In this document: piece after piece, positions 43,372 through 55,773 of the stretch
Layout of the letters: each line of letters opens with the position of its first letter
Numbering within the stretch: the stretch's first letter is position 1
Source of the DNA: Marsupella aquatica
Taxonomy: Eukaryota; Marchantiophyta
Assembly: GCA_973895155.1 (NCBI GenBank)
Contig: OZ316897.1
Coordinates: 868,001-932,000 of the forward strand
DNA: 64,000 nucleotides
Direction: 5' to 3'
Notes under the pieces: generated by a model
The model's input: the letters and a program-made list of their open reading frames with translations, nothing else
What the model was told of the DNA's origin: nothing
Database searches by the model: none
Position numbers and translations under genes: made by a program

Positions 43372-45238
43372 CTCGGGGGTCTCACTATATGGAGGACCCC
43401 CCCATCACCTGCGACGTTTTCATGCCTAGACCCCCATACTTATTAAGTTAAATTTTTTTTTTCCTCCCTCTTTCTTTCTTCTAAGAGTCTAAAATCCAAT
43501 TTGTATTGCCCCTATAATTTGTGAAGTAAAGTGTCACATATCAATAAAAAATGCCTAGAAAGAAAAGATAAGTCTATGTCAGTACCTTGTGAAGTCGTAT
43601 GTCAGACATGGCACGCCCTGTAACAGTTCTTGCACACGGGAGTGCACTAGCTCGCCTCCACAACAAAGGCACCAAAACCCGATCGCCAACAGCAGCTTTT
43701 AGCAGCCCAAATCCGTGCAGTAGCCCAGCGCTGCAAGTGCAGCTCAATGGAGCTCAGGGAAGTACGTGTAGCCCAGCTCAATGTGCACCTCAGCTCAGCT
43801 CAATGCAGCCCAGCTCAATGCAGCCCAGCACAGCTCAGCTCTAGCTCGGATTGCAGCCCAGCTCAACCAGATTACAACTCTGAACTCGATCGCAACCCCA
43901 ACTCGCAGCCCACCTCGCAGCCACCTCGTAGCCCACCTCGCAGCCACCTCGCAGCCCACCTCACAACCCACCTCGCAGCCCACTATCGATCAATAGAAAC
44001 TGTAGTTCAACATTGATCATAACCTGCAACAGCCCGATTCATAGCACTTCTTCTGGATCAACACAAAGCAAGCAGTAAAAAGCGAGCAACACAAACCTGA
44101 TCGCCAACAACACCTTTAGCAGCCCAAATCCATGCAGTAGCCCAGCGCTGCAAGCGCAGCTCAATGGAGCTCAGCATAGTACGTGTAGCCTAGCTCAATG
44201 TGCACCTCAGCTCAATGCGCAACCCAACTCAATGCAGCCTAGCGCAGCTCAATGCAGCCCAGCGCAGCTAAGCTCTAGCTCGGATTGCAACCTAGCTCAA
44301 CCAGATTGCAGCTCAACTCTGAACTTGATCGCAACCCACCTTGCAGCCACCTCGCAGCCCACTATCAATCAATAGAAACTGTAGCTCACATTGATCATAA
44401 CCTACAGCAGCCCGATTCATAGCACTTCGTCTCGATCAATACAAAGCAAGCAGCAAAAAACGAGCAGCACAAACAAAAGAAACTAAGGATGATTGTTGAA
44501 GCAAGCAAGATCGAGCACTCCCATACCTGAACTGAATAGAGCAGCACTTGAACTCTTTGAGCAAGCAGGTGCGACTCCCGTTTGAGCAACCCTCACAGCG
44601 CAGCACCCCTGTGTGTGCAAGCAGCAATGGAGCACTTCGAGCAAGCAATGCGCACCTCCCGTTCAGGCCCCGTTTCAGCAAGGGCCGCATACACTCCTAT
44701 GTGTGCAAGCAGCAAGCACCAATGCAAGACTCCCGTTAGCAGCGCAGCACTCCCGTTAGCAACATAGCACTCCCTTTGGACAAACAAGATGCTATGGAGG
44801 CATGCGAGGAACAAATTGGGCGCTAACCAGGGACATTCAAAATGGTCCCCCAAAAACCCTAAACATGGAGGCCGGGTACGAGTCGAAACCTACCCCACTC
44901 TCGTATATACCCCATCCAAAACTCTTGCCATGTCTCAAATATGTAGACTACCCAATTGAGTACCCCCTATTTTGAAATGGGTGCCACGTGTCCCAATCCG
45001 ATGGTGACACGTGTATACCTTGTTTTCTCATAAGATATTACCCTATCTTTCCTCAACCCATTCCATGGACATTGAACCCCCCGCAAACAACCCTATCATT
45101 CTTTAAAGTGTATTTATGATTATATTGACCCCTATTGTTCTTACACAAATCTTCTTAAGTCTTTCCTATAATCTAATAAAATGACCCCTATACTTTCTCG
45201 CACGTGATGTGCCGTTTTCGCGAAGTGAGACCCCCGAG
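43372..45238. mobile_element. Element B: 1.9-kb non-autonomous relative of element A
   Basis: The ends CTCGGGGGTCTCACTATAT and, inverted, CTCGGGGGTCTCACTTCGC form a 15-bp inverted repeat. AATCTATA flanks both sides (43364-43371 and 45239-45246), a perfect 8-bp duplication. The body has no gene. It is dominated by CAGCTCAATGCAGCCCAG words and by a tandem duplication with a period of about 417 bp (43668-44000 and 44085-44430). Termini and the inner ACTTATTAAGT match element A, so it was probably moved by that transposase. Confidence 0.92.
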
Positions 45239-45614
45239 AATCTATATCATGGATTGTTCATGTTGTTTCTTAATTAATATTTCATACACCATTAGTGTGG
45301 TAGGTATTTTCATTTTGGACTCCTACTTTCAAAAGAGGTCATGCATATAAGTGACATGGGTACTCCCTCCCTTATCCCTCCTCCCTCTTTGAACCCAAAC
45401 TCTCATTCCTCTTCCAAAAACTCCATAGCTTTTTCTCCTCCCTCCCTCTTCGCTAAAGTCTCTCCTATTTTTAGTAAACCCTCTTTGGACTCCCTTCTTC
45501 CTCCGTCCCTCATCCACCTTCCAACTCCCTTCCTCCCTCTTTCACCTTTCACCTCCCTCCCTCCTCCTCCCCCATTCAAACTCTAACCTAGATGCACACA
45601 CAAGTCTAACATAA

Positions 45615-46095
45615 ATGTTTGCGAACTGTTTGCGAAACTAAACAAATCCCAACCAAATCGCAATTCTGCCATTTAAACCGTTTCTCAATTATTCCATACT
45701 ATACGCTTCACTATTTTGTGATATCCAGACCATCCCACCTTTACCATCCACATCGTTTCGCACATTTGCCATACAAACCCATCGCAAATTGTTTGAAGCT
45801 AACCTTTTCGCAAACATCCTCCAATACTAATTGTTTTGCATCATTAATGTTACCGTGGTTTCGGACTTTCGGAGCGGTCGCGGAGCCTTCGTAATGTGTT
45901 TTGTAATCTCTGTAGTTTCGCAAACTATTGTGATACAATAAAGTTCGCAAAATGTTTGCGATGCAAATCGCATGGAAGACCAAAGTTGCGATACCACAAG
46001 TATCGCAAATTGCGATGCCTATTGAGTCATCAACGGTTTGAAGCATCTGGAATCGCAAACGTGTGTCCGGACTCAAATGAGCTTCGCAAAAGGGC
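45615..46095. repeat. CACTA right subterminal TTCGCAA array
   Basis: About 20 TTCGCA/TGCGAA-type words in both orientations over 480 bp, the mirror of the left array. It runs almost to the terminal repeat at 46102-46111. Confidence 0.8.
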
Positions 46096-46114
46096 AAAAT
46101 ATGTTGTAGTGAAT

Positions 46115-49100
46115 GTGTTTCACCCTGCTATCCATAACCTGGTTAATAGCTAGGTGAAGCGCACTTTGGCTGTCACAATGAAGAGGCATTTTTCCATGCT
46201 CCAATCCCATCTCAGTGACCAGCTTATCCAACCAAATTGCTTCCTTTGCTGCTTCTGCTGCTGCAACATATTCTGCTTCTGTAGTAGACTGAGATACATA
46301 CTTTTGCAAGGTAGATCTCCAACTTATGCATCCTCCTCCAAGAGTAAACATATACCCAGTCGTTGACCTCCTTGTTTCCGTAGTCAGAATCTACATAGCC
46401 AACCAAAGATTTGGTTTTGTTTGATCTACTTTCAAACAACAAACCATAGTTTATTGTGCCCTTAAGATACCTGAGAATCCATTTCACAGCCTCCCAGTGT
46501 ACCTTCCCTGGATTGGACATGAATCTACTAACTTTTCCCATTGCTAGGGCTAGATCAGGCCTGGTACATGTCATCAAATACATTAGACTGCCCATTGCCT
46601 TTTCATAAGAAACCTTAGTCATCAAGCCTCTCTCCACTGGATCAGTGGGGCAGAAAGCCGATGATAACTTGAAATGTGGAGCCAAAGGAATACTTACTGG
46701 CTTACAATTTTCCATGTTGAATCTTGCAAGTACCTTTTTAGCATACTTGCCTTGATTCAGCCACAACTATCCAGTTTCAAAGTTCCTCGTAATCTCCATA
46801 CCTAAGATCCTTTTGGCTTTCCCAAGATCCTTCATTCGGAATTCAGAACTCAATTTTTCTTTGAGTTTGTCAACCTCAATTTGATCCTTAGCCGCAATCA
46901 ACATGTCATCTACGTAGAGCACCAGAATGAGTAAACCAAACACACCATTCTTGACTGATTTTGTATACACACAAGGGTCATATACCATTCTAGTGAATCC
47001 TTGTGCAAGCATGAAATCATCAAACCGCTTGTTCCACTGCCGAGGAGCTTGCTTCAATCCATACAGGGACTTAAGCAACCTGCAAACTAAACTTTCTTGA
47101 CCCTTCTTCACAAAGCCCAGTGGTTGCCTCATGAAAATTTGTTCCTCCAAGGTGTCATAGAGAAAAGCAGTAACAACATCCATTTGATCTAACACCAAAT
47201 CAAAAAACACAACAAGTTGACACAAAATTCGTATCGTGGAATACTTGGCAACTGGAGAGAAGACCTCATTGTAATTCACTCTCTTCTCTTGAGTGAATCC
47301 CTTGGCAACAAGCCTTGCCTTATATATCTTGTCTCCTCCATCTGAAGAGTTGTCCTTCAGCTTGTAAATCCACTTGCTATCCACCACTTGTTGATCACTT
47401 GGCAACTGCACCAGCTCCCATGTTTTGTTGTCACTTAAAGATTGCAACTCTCTTTGCATTGCTGCATTCCATTCATTTTTCTTGTCTGAAATGCTTGCCT
47501 CATGATATGAAGACGGTTCTCCTTCTTCCAAGATCAGTGCTCTATCATCATCATCAGGTGCAATGTCAGCATCATCTAATCTTGATGAATCTGTCCATTG
47601 TCCATACCTTGTAGGAGCTTGAGTAGTTCGCCTTGATTTTCTAGCTGATGATTCTGGCTGATCTTGCTTCGTTGGTTGATTTTGAGGTATTCCAACAACA
47701 ACCTGCTCTTCTTGTTCCATCATCGGAACCAGCTCCATTATCGGAGCACCTCCTTGAACTATGTCATAAAAACCCTCATGACCAATCTCCCCCTCAACAT
47801 GGTCCAGGATAGGAGATTTACCTTTGTCAGTACGGGAAGCCTGAGCATTCTCCCCCTCCTTTGATGATCTGGATTCATTAAAGGATACATCTCTACTGAC
47901 AAGCAATGTACAAGCTTCTGGATCCCATAGCCTGTAACCTTTCACACCTGGTTGATAACCAAGAAAAAGACACTTCTTGGAAGTAGAATCTAGTTTAGAT
48001 CGATTCTGCTTAGGTGTGAGACCATATGCATCACTTCCAAAGACTCTCAAAACCTGATAGTCTGCGTGCCGTCCATACCTCATTTCAAACGTCGTCTTGA
48101 AATTGATTGCACTTGAAGGAGAAAGATTTACCAAATAAGTTGTCGTATTTATAGCTTCAGCCCAAAATTCATGCGGTAAACTTGATTGGCTCAACATACT
48201 CCTCGATCGCTCCAATAGTGTTCGGTTTAGCCGCTCACAAACACCATTCTGTTGAGGAGTATAAACTGTCGTGAGATGACGAGTAATCCCTTGCTCTGCA
48301 CAATATAGTTCAAATTCACTTGAACTATAGTCCCCGCCATTATCTGATCGCATATATCTCACCTTGGATCCAGTCTGATTCTCAATTTGGGCTTTCCACT
48401 TCTTAAAAGTGCCAAAAACTTCAAACTTGGCGTGTAGAAATGTGATCCACACATACCGTGAGTAATCATCAATGAACGTGACATAGTACAATTTTCCAAA
48501 AAATGAGGGAGTTGGGGCTGGACCCCACACATCACTATGTACATACTCAAGTATAGTTTTGGTATTGTGAGTTCCAACACCAAAGGTTCTCCTGTGCTGC
48601 TTCCCAAGCACACAGTGTTCACAAAAATCTAGCTTAGTAGATTCCAAATTAGAAAGAAGTCCTTTCCTGCGAAGTACCGCCAAACCCTTTTCACTCATGT
48701 GTCCCAATCTGCAGTGCCATAACTGAGTCATCTCGCCTTGAGATCTAGTTACATTGGCTTCTTCACAAATCACGTTGCCCTCCAACAAATATAGATTCCT
48801 GTGCCACTTACCCTTCATGACAACCTTGCCTTCGATTGACACTTGAAGAATACCATCAGCAAAACTCCACCGACATCCATTTGCTTCCAGCATTCCAAGA
48901 GAAATCAAATTCTTTTTCATGTCAGGTATGTGTCTGACATTACTCACTGTTCGCACAGCTCCATCAAACATCCAAATTTTCACGGATCCAATTCCAACAA
49001 TTTGACAAGGATGATCATTCCCCATCAACATGGAACCGGTTGATACTGAATAAGAAGTAAAAAACTCTTTCATACAACAAATATCAATGATAGGTACATG

Positions 49101-49164
49101 CACAATCTAAAATCCATTCATCACTGTTGTTACTGGATGAAATGCAAAGGGCAACATCTGGACT
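46115..49164 (-). pseudogene. pol: Copia-2 Pol (broken)
   Basis: The minus strand reads from just after the gag TGA: protease WILDCACTYH, then a lesion, then pre-integrase (CRLGHMSEKGL), integrase (HSDVWGPAPTP, FIDDYSRYVW, SDNGGDYSS), reverse transcriptase (QMDVVTAFLYD, YVDDMLIAAK) and RNase H (GYVDSDY, STTEAEYVAAAEA). It is cut at VMDSRVKHI by the CACTA. Defects are a stop after the protease motif, a TAG near 46764 and a frameshift near 46355. It keeps the RNase H block missing from Copia-1, so it is an older-looking but more complete relative. Confidence 0.93.
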
Positions 49165-50071
49165 TCACAAGATTTCATCATCAAGCAAGTCAATCATATC
49201 AACATCAGTGGCTGCGTTCATTGATGGTTGATGAGTCTGCTTGACTCGACAGTCTCGTTTCATGTGGCCAAGCTTGTTACATTTCCAGCATATAATTGGT
49301 TTCCTTTCTAGAGATTTCTCTCTAGACCTGGATCTAGACTTAGACCGAGCCTTCTCCTTGCCTCTATTCCGTGAGAGGTATGTTTGTGAAAAGGACCTGT
49401 TTTCGCCAGTCATCCGTTGTTGAGTCCTCCCGCGGTTCACATTCAATGCACTGCCAGATGAAGATGGTGTCTGGGCATGACCCAGTTTCTTTTGTGCATC
49501 ATCTGACAGCAAAGAGCTTACCACCTCATCATATGAAATGGTTTTGAGGTCTTTATACAAGAAAACCTGCTTCAAACCTTGATACGATGGGGCTAAGGAA
49601 CTGAGAAGAAGCAATGCCTTATCTTCATCTTCCACTCCCTTGCCAAGATTTGACAAATCTACAGCTAGGCTGTCGAATTCATCCAAGTGATCTCGAAGCT
49701 TGCCTCCTTCTTTTAGCCTCAAGCTCATCAAGAGAGACTTCTTGTACAACCGATCTGAGGCATCCTCGCGGTACCTAGTACTTCTCTCTGAGAGCCTTGA
49801 ATAAGGATACACAATCATCGTAATCGTCCAGCTTCTTAATGATATGCGGCTTCAGATACAGCATAACCGCATTCACAGCGATCACTTGCTCCTGCCTCCA
49901 TTTCCTCAACGAGATCTCCTCCTCACTGCTAGACTCCTCCTGAGTCGAAAGCAGGTGATCTAGGCCCATAGCACGAAGAATTCCCTTAACCTGCTTCTCC
50001 CATAGCAAATAATCCGTGCGCCCATCATACTTTTCCACCTCAAACTTGACACCTCCAAACTTGGATGCCAT
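49165..50071 (-). pseudogene. gag: Copia-2 Gag (frameshifted)
   Basis: ATG at 50071 (MASKFGGVKFEVEKYDGRTD). The core runs to LFKALREKY near 49780. A frameshift follows, and the next frame carries YKKSLLMSLRLKEGG, LLLLSSLAPSYQGL, an SR-rich stretch and the zinc knuckle CWKCNKLGHMKRDC. It ends in TGA at 49167-49165, at the same place relative to the protease as in Copia-1. Confidence 0.92.
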
Positions 50072-51903
50072 TGTTGTCCTCCCGACGTTCTCCACGTGCT
50101 ATTTCTTTGTTGCTCCCTATATCCTTTTGTCACTTTTTCCTTCCTTCCGTCCCGTTGACTCAAATCCAAATCATGAAAAAATGTCATTTTTCACAACTTT
50201 CCAAAAAACTTGAAACTTGTCACTGCCACGTAGCCCACCAGCTAGCAAGCCAATGCTGAAATCCGAAATTGAAACCGAGTTCCGACGAAAAACTTTTTCA
50301 CGTTTCGGTCGGGGTGGGTAAAACTCAAAAAATTCTCCCCCATTTTGACCACCTCGGGGAATAAGAAAAATTCCAAGTACCACCCGTCGTCAGAGATGCA
50401 AATCAAGTGGTGCACCGTGTTGCTAGCTTCAGTGGCTACGTCCTCGCCAAAAAAGATCCAAAAAAAGTTACCGTTCGGACCTTGGAATCTTCAACTAAAG
50501 GCCAAAAAACAGCTCTCTATTTTTTTAGAATATTCCTTGGACTGTGCGGCAGGTCTCACAGGGGGCCGTTCCCCCTGTCGGAGCGGTTAAATTGCCGGGT
50601 CACCGGGCCCTGGTTGCCGCTGAGCCAATGGGAGAAAGAGGAGAAAAAAGAAAAATTGCCCTAAAGGGGGGGGGAAATCCCTTTTCAAAAAATACAGGTA
50701 TAATAAAAAAGGGGCATCCACGTCGCCTATACGCGTGACGGGCCAGGCAGAGTACTGCAAGAGGGAGGCACAAATACGTGCTCCTATACGGGCGCCAAGA
50801 CAGGCCACGAGGCCCTATGGAGCATTAAGGCAGGGGAGGGAGGGGAGCGAGTGCGTATGCAGGAGGGAGGGCACGAGGCCCTATGTAGCATGTAAGAAGG
50901 GGGTGAGGTGTCGAGGCGCTATACGCGCGCGCGAAGGGGGAGGGGGGATGGCCGGGAGTAAAGAGGAGATGCAGGAGGGAGGGCATGGGGCCCTATGATG
51001 CAATAAAGAGGGGAGGCGAAGGGTCGCGAGGGAGGGGGAGGTGGCCGCGAGTAAATTTGTGCCCTATGCGCGCGCAGGGGGGGACCGTATATGGGGTAAG
51101 CAAGAGTATGGGGCCAGCCGATGTGTGTATACACACACAAAAAATGGCCCTTAAACCCCTTTAAAAAATGACAAATTTGCTTAAACAAAAAAGCCTGGAT
51201 TACTCACTAAACAGATGTCGTTTCAAATAGGAAAAGTGCCGACCGACATGAAAAATGTTTTCGGATTTTCCCCTTTGCCGTCAGCAGGTCCAGCAACACA
51301 AAATCTCCGATGTGTCTCCCTCATTGCGCATCAAGTGCCAATCCCAGACTCAGAATGATCACCTGGCCGTGATCTCTCCGTTAAGTCATAGCACTTTGCG
51401 ATTCTCCCCCCGAGCCGAGTGTGACGTCGAGAAACCTGCTTCAGCCAAGGCTATGTCTCCATAGCCGGTTAGAAACTCAGAACGGCTCTTTTGCTCGGAA
51501 CGTCGCACTCGCTATACCTTCGACAGCAAACCAGCTACCAAAACGATCAGCTTTGCCCGATCTACGATTTGAGCTATAGTATGCGTCACCTCGTCCACCG
51601 CAAATCTCACACCGTTGAGTAAACGATCTCAGGTCCCCCCGAAAGAACCGTCGAAGAAAACCGTCGAACACAAATCACATAAAATCCAGAACCACGGAAA
51701 CATGAATTCCTCCGCACCACAAAGTCCGTTAAGAGATTTCTTTGCACCGTCGGAAAGCCCTTGCCCCGATCTATCCGTTGAGCCCTACACCTCCAAGTTT
51801 CATGCGACAGAACTCCGTGAAATCCACTGACTCTAACCGCTGGAAAAATCGTCACCAACATGTCACAAAAATTTTGATCACCTTAACGTCACCTCCCAAG
51901 CTT
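50072..51903 (-). other. Copia-2 untranslated leader with G-rich extra segment
   Basis: The gag-proximal part (to about 50550) resembles the Copia-1 leader. The part at about 50550-51200 has no match there and is very purine-rich on the plus strand (GGGGGG runs, GAGGGAGGGC repeats, GCGCGCG). This could be a further small insertion, but I found no clear inverted termini or duplication. Confidence 0.55.
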
Positions 51904-51917
51904 GCTCTGATACCAAT

Positions 51918-52250
51918 TGTTGAACTAAGACGTCATTCGTAATGACCATACAACCATGACTCATTCCATGCACACATAGTCGACACAATCTCTACGTGGT
52001 TCACCTCTTCTCCAAGGCTACGTCCACACGAACACTCAAGCTTTACTTCAAGAGTAGACGAACACTCATGCTCTCCCTCTTTCTCAAGTTGCTCCGTTAC
52101 AATGAGTAAGCACCACACCACCAGCGGCTTACACTAGCCCTGGTATATACAAGGTCACACACGACTAACCTAACCTCAGCTAAGACCCTAACTGTGGTTA
52201 GCCTAAGTGCCGTAACCTTTGAGTCACAAGACTAAGAGCAATCCTTAACA
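51918..52250 (-). repeat. Copia-2 5' LTR (right on the map)
   Basis: 333 bp. The primer-binding site for the minus strand (plus-strand GCTCTGATACCA, about 51905-51916) lies just inside. The CTCTT duplication follows at 52251. Confidence 0.95.
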
Positions 52251-52255
52251 CTCTT

Positions 52256-53050
52256 GACATTCCGATCTGTTGGATGCCAAGTGTCGTTCGATCTGTTGGA
52301 TGCCAAGTGTTGCACCAATAACAGAAGGCAGAAATCCTAGTTTATTTATCTAGGTATTTGCTTGATCGAACCCCAAAATGAAACTTGTTATTTGATCACC
52401 CCCGAGATCTATCAAAGGATCCACCCCAAAATGAAACTTGTTATTTGATCACCCCCAGGTCTATCAAAGTCCACATCTGAGATAGAAAGGTCTATCAACT
52501 CTCCAAATCTGAGATAGAAAGGTCCATCAACTCAACTGTCCAGACTGGAGAAAAGTATGGAGAGGGTTGATTAAACAAACCTTTTCCAAAAGGGGTTTAC
52601 TATATAAGCATATCTCTCTTTATTTAAATCTGAAAGCTTGTTTTCTTTTTTATTATTTAAAAAAAAAAAAAATTCACGTTTGCCACCGTGGCGAAGACCA
52701 GTGATGCAAATAACAAACCAAATCTAGGGCCACATGCGCCCAAAACAGTGACTCAATGCCAAAAACCACCCCAACTGATCACAAGGTCACCTTCAAAGGA
52801 AGGGCCAAAGGATAACAAAATTCAAAAAAACTAAACCACATAAAAGGCAAACAGGGCACCACCCTCATATAAAGGGGGGCCTACACTAGAATAAACAAGA
52901 CTCCCACAACAAAACCTAAGTGACTATTGCCAGTTAGGGCAGTGAAAGCTTACTTTAACAGGGCCTAAGTGACTATTGCCAGTTAGGGCCCTGAAAGCTT
53001 GCTTTAACAGGGCCCTGAAAGCTTGCTTTAACAGGGCCCTGAATTCCTAT
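52256..53050. repeat. Short tandem duplications in the host flank
   Basis: CGATCTGTTGGATGCCAAGT occurs twice at about 52262-52310. A unit of about 56 bp beginning CCCCAAAATGAAACTTGTTA is duplicated at about 52372-52480. At 52915-53045 GCCTAAGTGACTATTGCCAG is duplicated, followed by three copies of CTGAAAGCTTGCTTTAACAG. No gene is seen. Confidence 0.8.
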
Positions 53051-55702
53051 CTCTCAATCAATTACGGAAATGGTCAAATACACATCATTACCATCTTGAA
53101 CAGAGCCTTAACATTTGTTGTTTCCAACCTTTACTTGCATGTCTCTTTGTATGAAAAGAACTCGGTAAATACTCAGGTCGGTATATTATTAGCAAACATT
53201 ATAATTATTCACACGTAAAATCGATTTAAGATCACGTCATCGAAGCGATTATGGACCCCCATGAGCATGGGAGCATATCCCTTCCAGTTTCGTGCACGCT
53301 TGCTTTTTGGTATAGCTCCAGACGAAATTGTTATTCCAAGAATAATCAAAACTTGCACGGTCTGGTAAAATTTGATTGAGTGGAATCTGTTCCTTAGTTG
53401 AGCTGAAAACTGCTCTAACTTGTGACTAGATTTTGGGTCAAAACTTGAACGGAATCACCAGTTTACACCCAGTTTTTAACTCAGTTTCCCGATTGAACTT
53501 CCCTATCGATCCTGTCAAGTGCTGTGGCGGCTGGTCGAACAGGTGCTCGGACAATGTCAGCTCCACCATCGATCTCCTTCTCGATCTTGCTCATCTCCAT
53601 ATCTTGAATATATAGAGGACAAGAAGTGAACAGAAATTGTGATATGATTAATATCAACTGAAGTCCTCCCCTCCTCTATTGTCTGGACTTCGCTTTATTT
53701 ATAGTTCTGCCTTCATTTATCTAATTTTCCTTTTACTTTAATTATCTTTTGGGGTTCTACAATGAAAGAAGTTAAGCCAGCTTAATCTTTGATATCGCTG
53801 GGATATTTCGTTGCTGCACTGGTTGCTCTCCGAACACCTCTCTCTAGTTTGCCATGATGCTGATTTGGAGTAAATTATCCGTGAATCTCCTGGGGGACTA
53901 GCTCGCTGCCAAACTGCTACTCCTCACAGACTCTCGAATCTCGATCATGCCTTTACTGTCTTCCGTTATAATCGGTGCCACAAACTCACGCCATGCAGAT
54001 GACTGTCTTGGACTTCACGCGTTGACCTGGAGCTTCCGTTGTGGCCATTCGTAGTCGCAATCATTGATGACTTAGACTTCAATTTCTTGGACGAACACGT
54101 GCAATTGACTGCCCAACCATGTGCCTACAGTGGTTTGTAACTTCTTACAACTTTACAATTTTTAGCTGCACCGAGGGTCCGAAACCTGGGACACACACCA
54201 CTTCAACTGAATACTGGAGCATTTCGTAAGTGACTGGGCCAATGGGACTGCGCTTGTTTTTGCAGCATGCTTGCAGTTCCCCAGGTCCACTATTTGTAAT
54301 AGACTTCCACTTCATGAGTATCTAACAACCGAGTTCAATATCAGCGCCGATCTGACTACTCCATTGGATTGTACTAGGTGTAAAACATGCAATCCTCAGC
54401 CCTGTTGGATTGTGTTTCCGAAGCCCCCAATTCAAGCTCGTGATCACTTTTCCTATCCCACTGTATCAGTCAAGTTGCTTGCTCGCCAGCTAGCGTTGCC
54501 CTCTTGCAAAGAAATTAAACACTGTGAACAGATTGAAAAGTGTTCATCGAATTCCTCACCTGAGCTACCGATTGCACGTGCTTCGAGTTGGGCATACTTC
54601 GGTCTTCACAACAGGACAACTCTTTCGGTCTGTGAGGGACATCCTTCCGACGGAGCTCCTGTCTAGGCAATGACGGTGTTTAGAAATGTAGTTCATCTTA
54701 TCCACCCGCTTATCCACTTCCACAGTGCTTGTCGACAAGGAAGCTTAGAGCGACTCATGTGAGGTTCTGTACTGACAGGAGTCTTGTTGTTAACAGAGTG
54801 CATCCAAAATGCTGAAGGACAGAAATTCCAAGACTCTACTCCTATCATCGTGGAGGAGACCTGCCGAAGCAGATCGAGCGGGGCCAGTCTCATCGTGCAC
54901 GCCGCATCTCCGAAGTCCACGCTTACGTGGATGTTTCTGTTTAGCATGCGTTTGACCGTTTTCAGTCTTTTGGGATAATTATCATTCGTTTGAACCTCTA
55001 GTACGTCAGCCTGAGTCGACAGCCTCTGGACCCTGATATTGGGGCGAGGCTACATTGACGGGTGGGTAGAAATACGAGGCGGGCAATGCATGAGGACTAG
55101 ACTGTAAATTCGAACATACAAAGTTTCGGACTTACGGTGAATTTGCTCGGGATAGAGGGCATGCTGTTAGAACTGTCGAGTTTGCATCACATACTGAGGA
55201 CTCGTGCGTCCCAGCACACTTTCGTTTCTCATGCAGAAAGTTTGGTTGGGGAACAGTCCGGCCAGCTGACCATTGGGGAGCTGTCAAATCCATTCCTTCA
55301 GTCGTAAAATTTGTAAGACGCTCTTGCGAGCTGGGGGCGTACATCGGTTCAAATATTAGAGACTTATGTTCCTTATATATGTGGAAATTAAAACCTGGTT
55401 AGTAATTAGTGAAGAGTAACTGCAGCCGTTCTTGTCTACAGCAACTTGCTCCTTGCTGGCCTACCCACCATGGGATTAAAATGGCAAGGGGAATCCTAGA
55501 CCCGGAAACCGAAATTCTTAAATTTGCCTAGCTTGACAGTGAGTGGATCAATCACGATTAATAGATGGAATAAAAGGAAACAACCTTCACACACATCAAA
55601 TGGATTGAGTTCAAGTAATTGTGTACAGATCTTTATTTTCCGTCTTCTCCTTGAAGAGAAACGACAGACAAACTTAGAAATGTTCTCTGATCCATAACGC
55701 AG

Positions 55703-55773
<71 letters not shown>

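Larger units (their letters stand above)
5637..46111 (+). mobile_element. CACTA (En/Spm-type) DNA transposon, 40.5 kb including nested inserts
   Basis: The left end starts CACTACAACACTACCGACC and the right end is the inverse of CACTACAACATATTTTGCC, giving a 10-bp perfect terminal repeat. The flanking triplets are AAC (5634-5636) and AAT (46112-46114), a 3-bp duplication with one transition. Both subterminal regions are crowded with TTCGCAA/TTGCGAA (about 5655-5860 continuing at 13575-13740; about 45615-46090). It encodes two divergent genes: a plus-strand TNP2 gene (38620-43336) and a minus-strand gene running from 37255 to 13956. Without its three inserts it is about 9.7 kb, typical of an autonomous CACTA. 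It sits inside the Copia-2 RNase H coding region. In-frame stops in TNP2 and a 21-kb insert in the other gene make it non-functional now. Confidence 0.93.
4929..52250 (-). mobile_element. Copia-2: LTR retrotransposon, minus strand, split by a 40-kb insertion
   Basis: Two 333-bp LTRs (4929-5261 and 51918-52250) both start TGTTGAACTAAG and end TTAACA on the plus strand. CTCTT flanks the whole unit on both sides (4924-4928 and 52251-52255). Minus-strand order from the right is LTR, primer-binding site, a leader of about 1.8 kb, gag, pol, polypurine tract, LTR. The RNase H region is cut at 5636/46112 by the CACTA element. Without that insert Copia-2 is about 6.8 kb, a normal size. The LTRs differ at 5 of 333 positions, all transitions. 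Gag and pol carry frameshifts and a stop, so this copy is dead. The leader is about 0.7 kb longer than that of Copia-1 because of a G-rich stretch at about 50550-51200. Confidence 0.95.

Noticed and set aside
50550-51200. Separate inserted element in the Copia-2 leader
   Set aside because: The segment is extra relative to Copia-1 and G-rich, but I found no inverted termini or target duplication.
54271-54666. 131-residue host frame as a gene
   Set aside because: No motif, no promoter or splice signals, and composition like the surrounding non-coding DNA.
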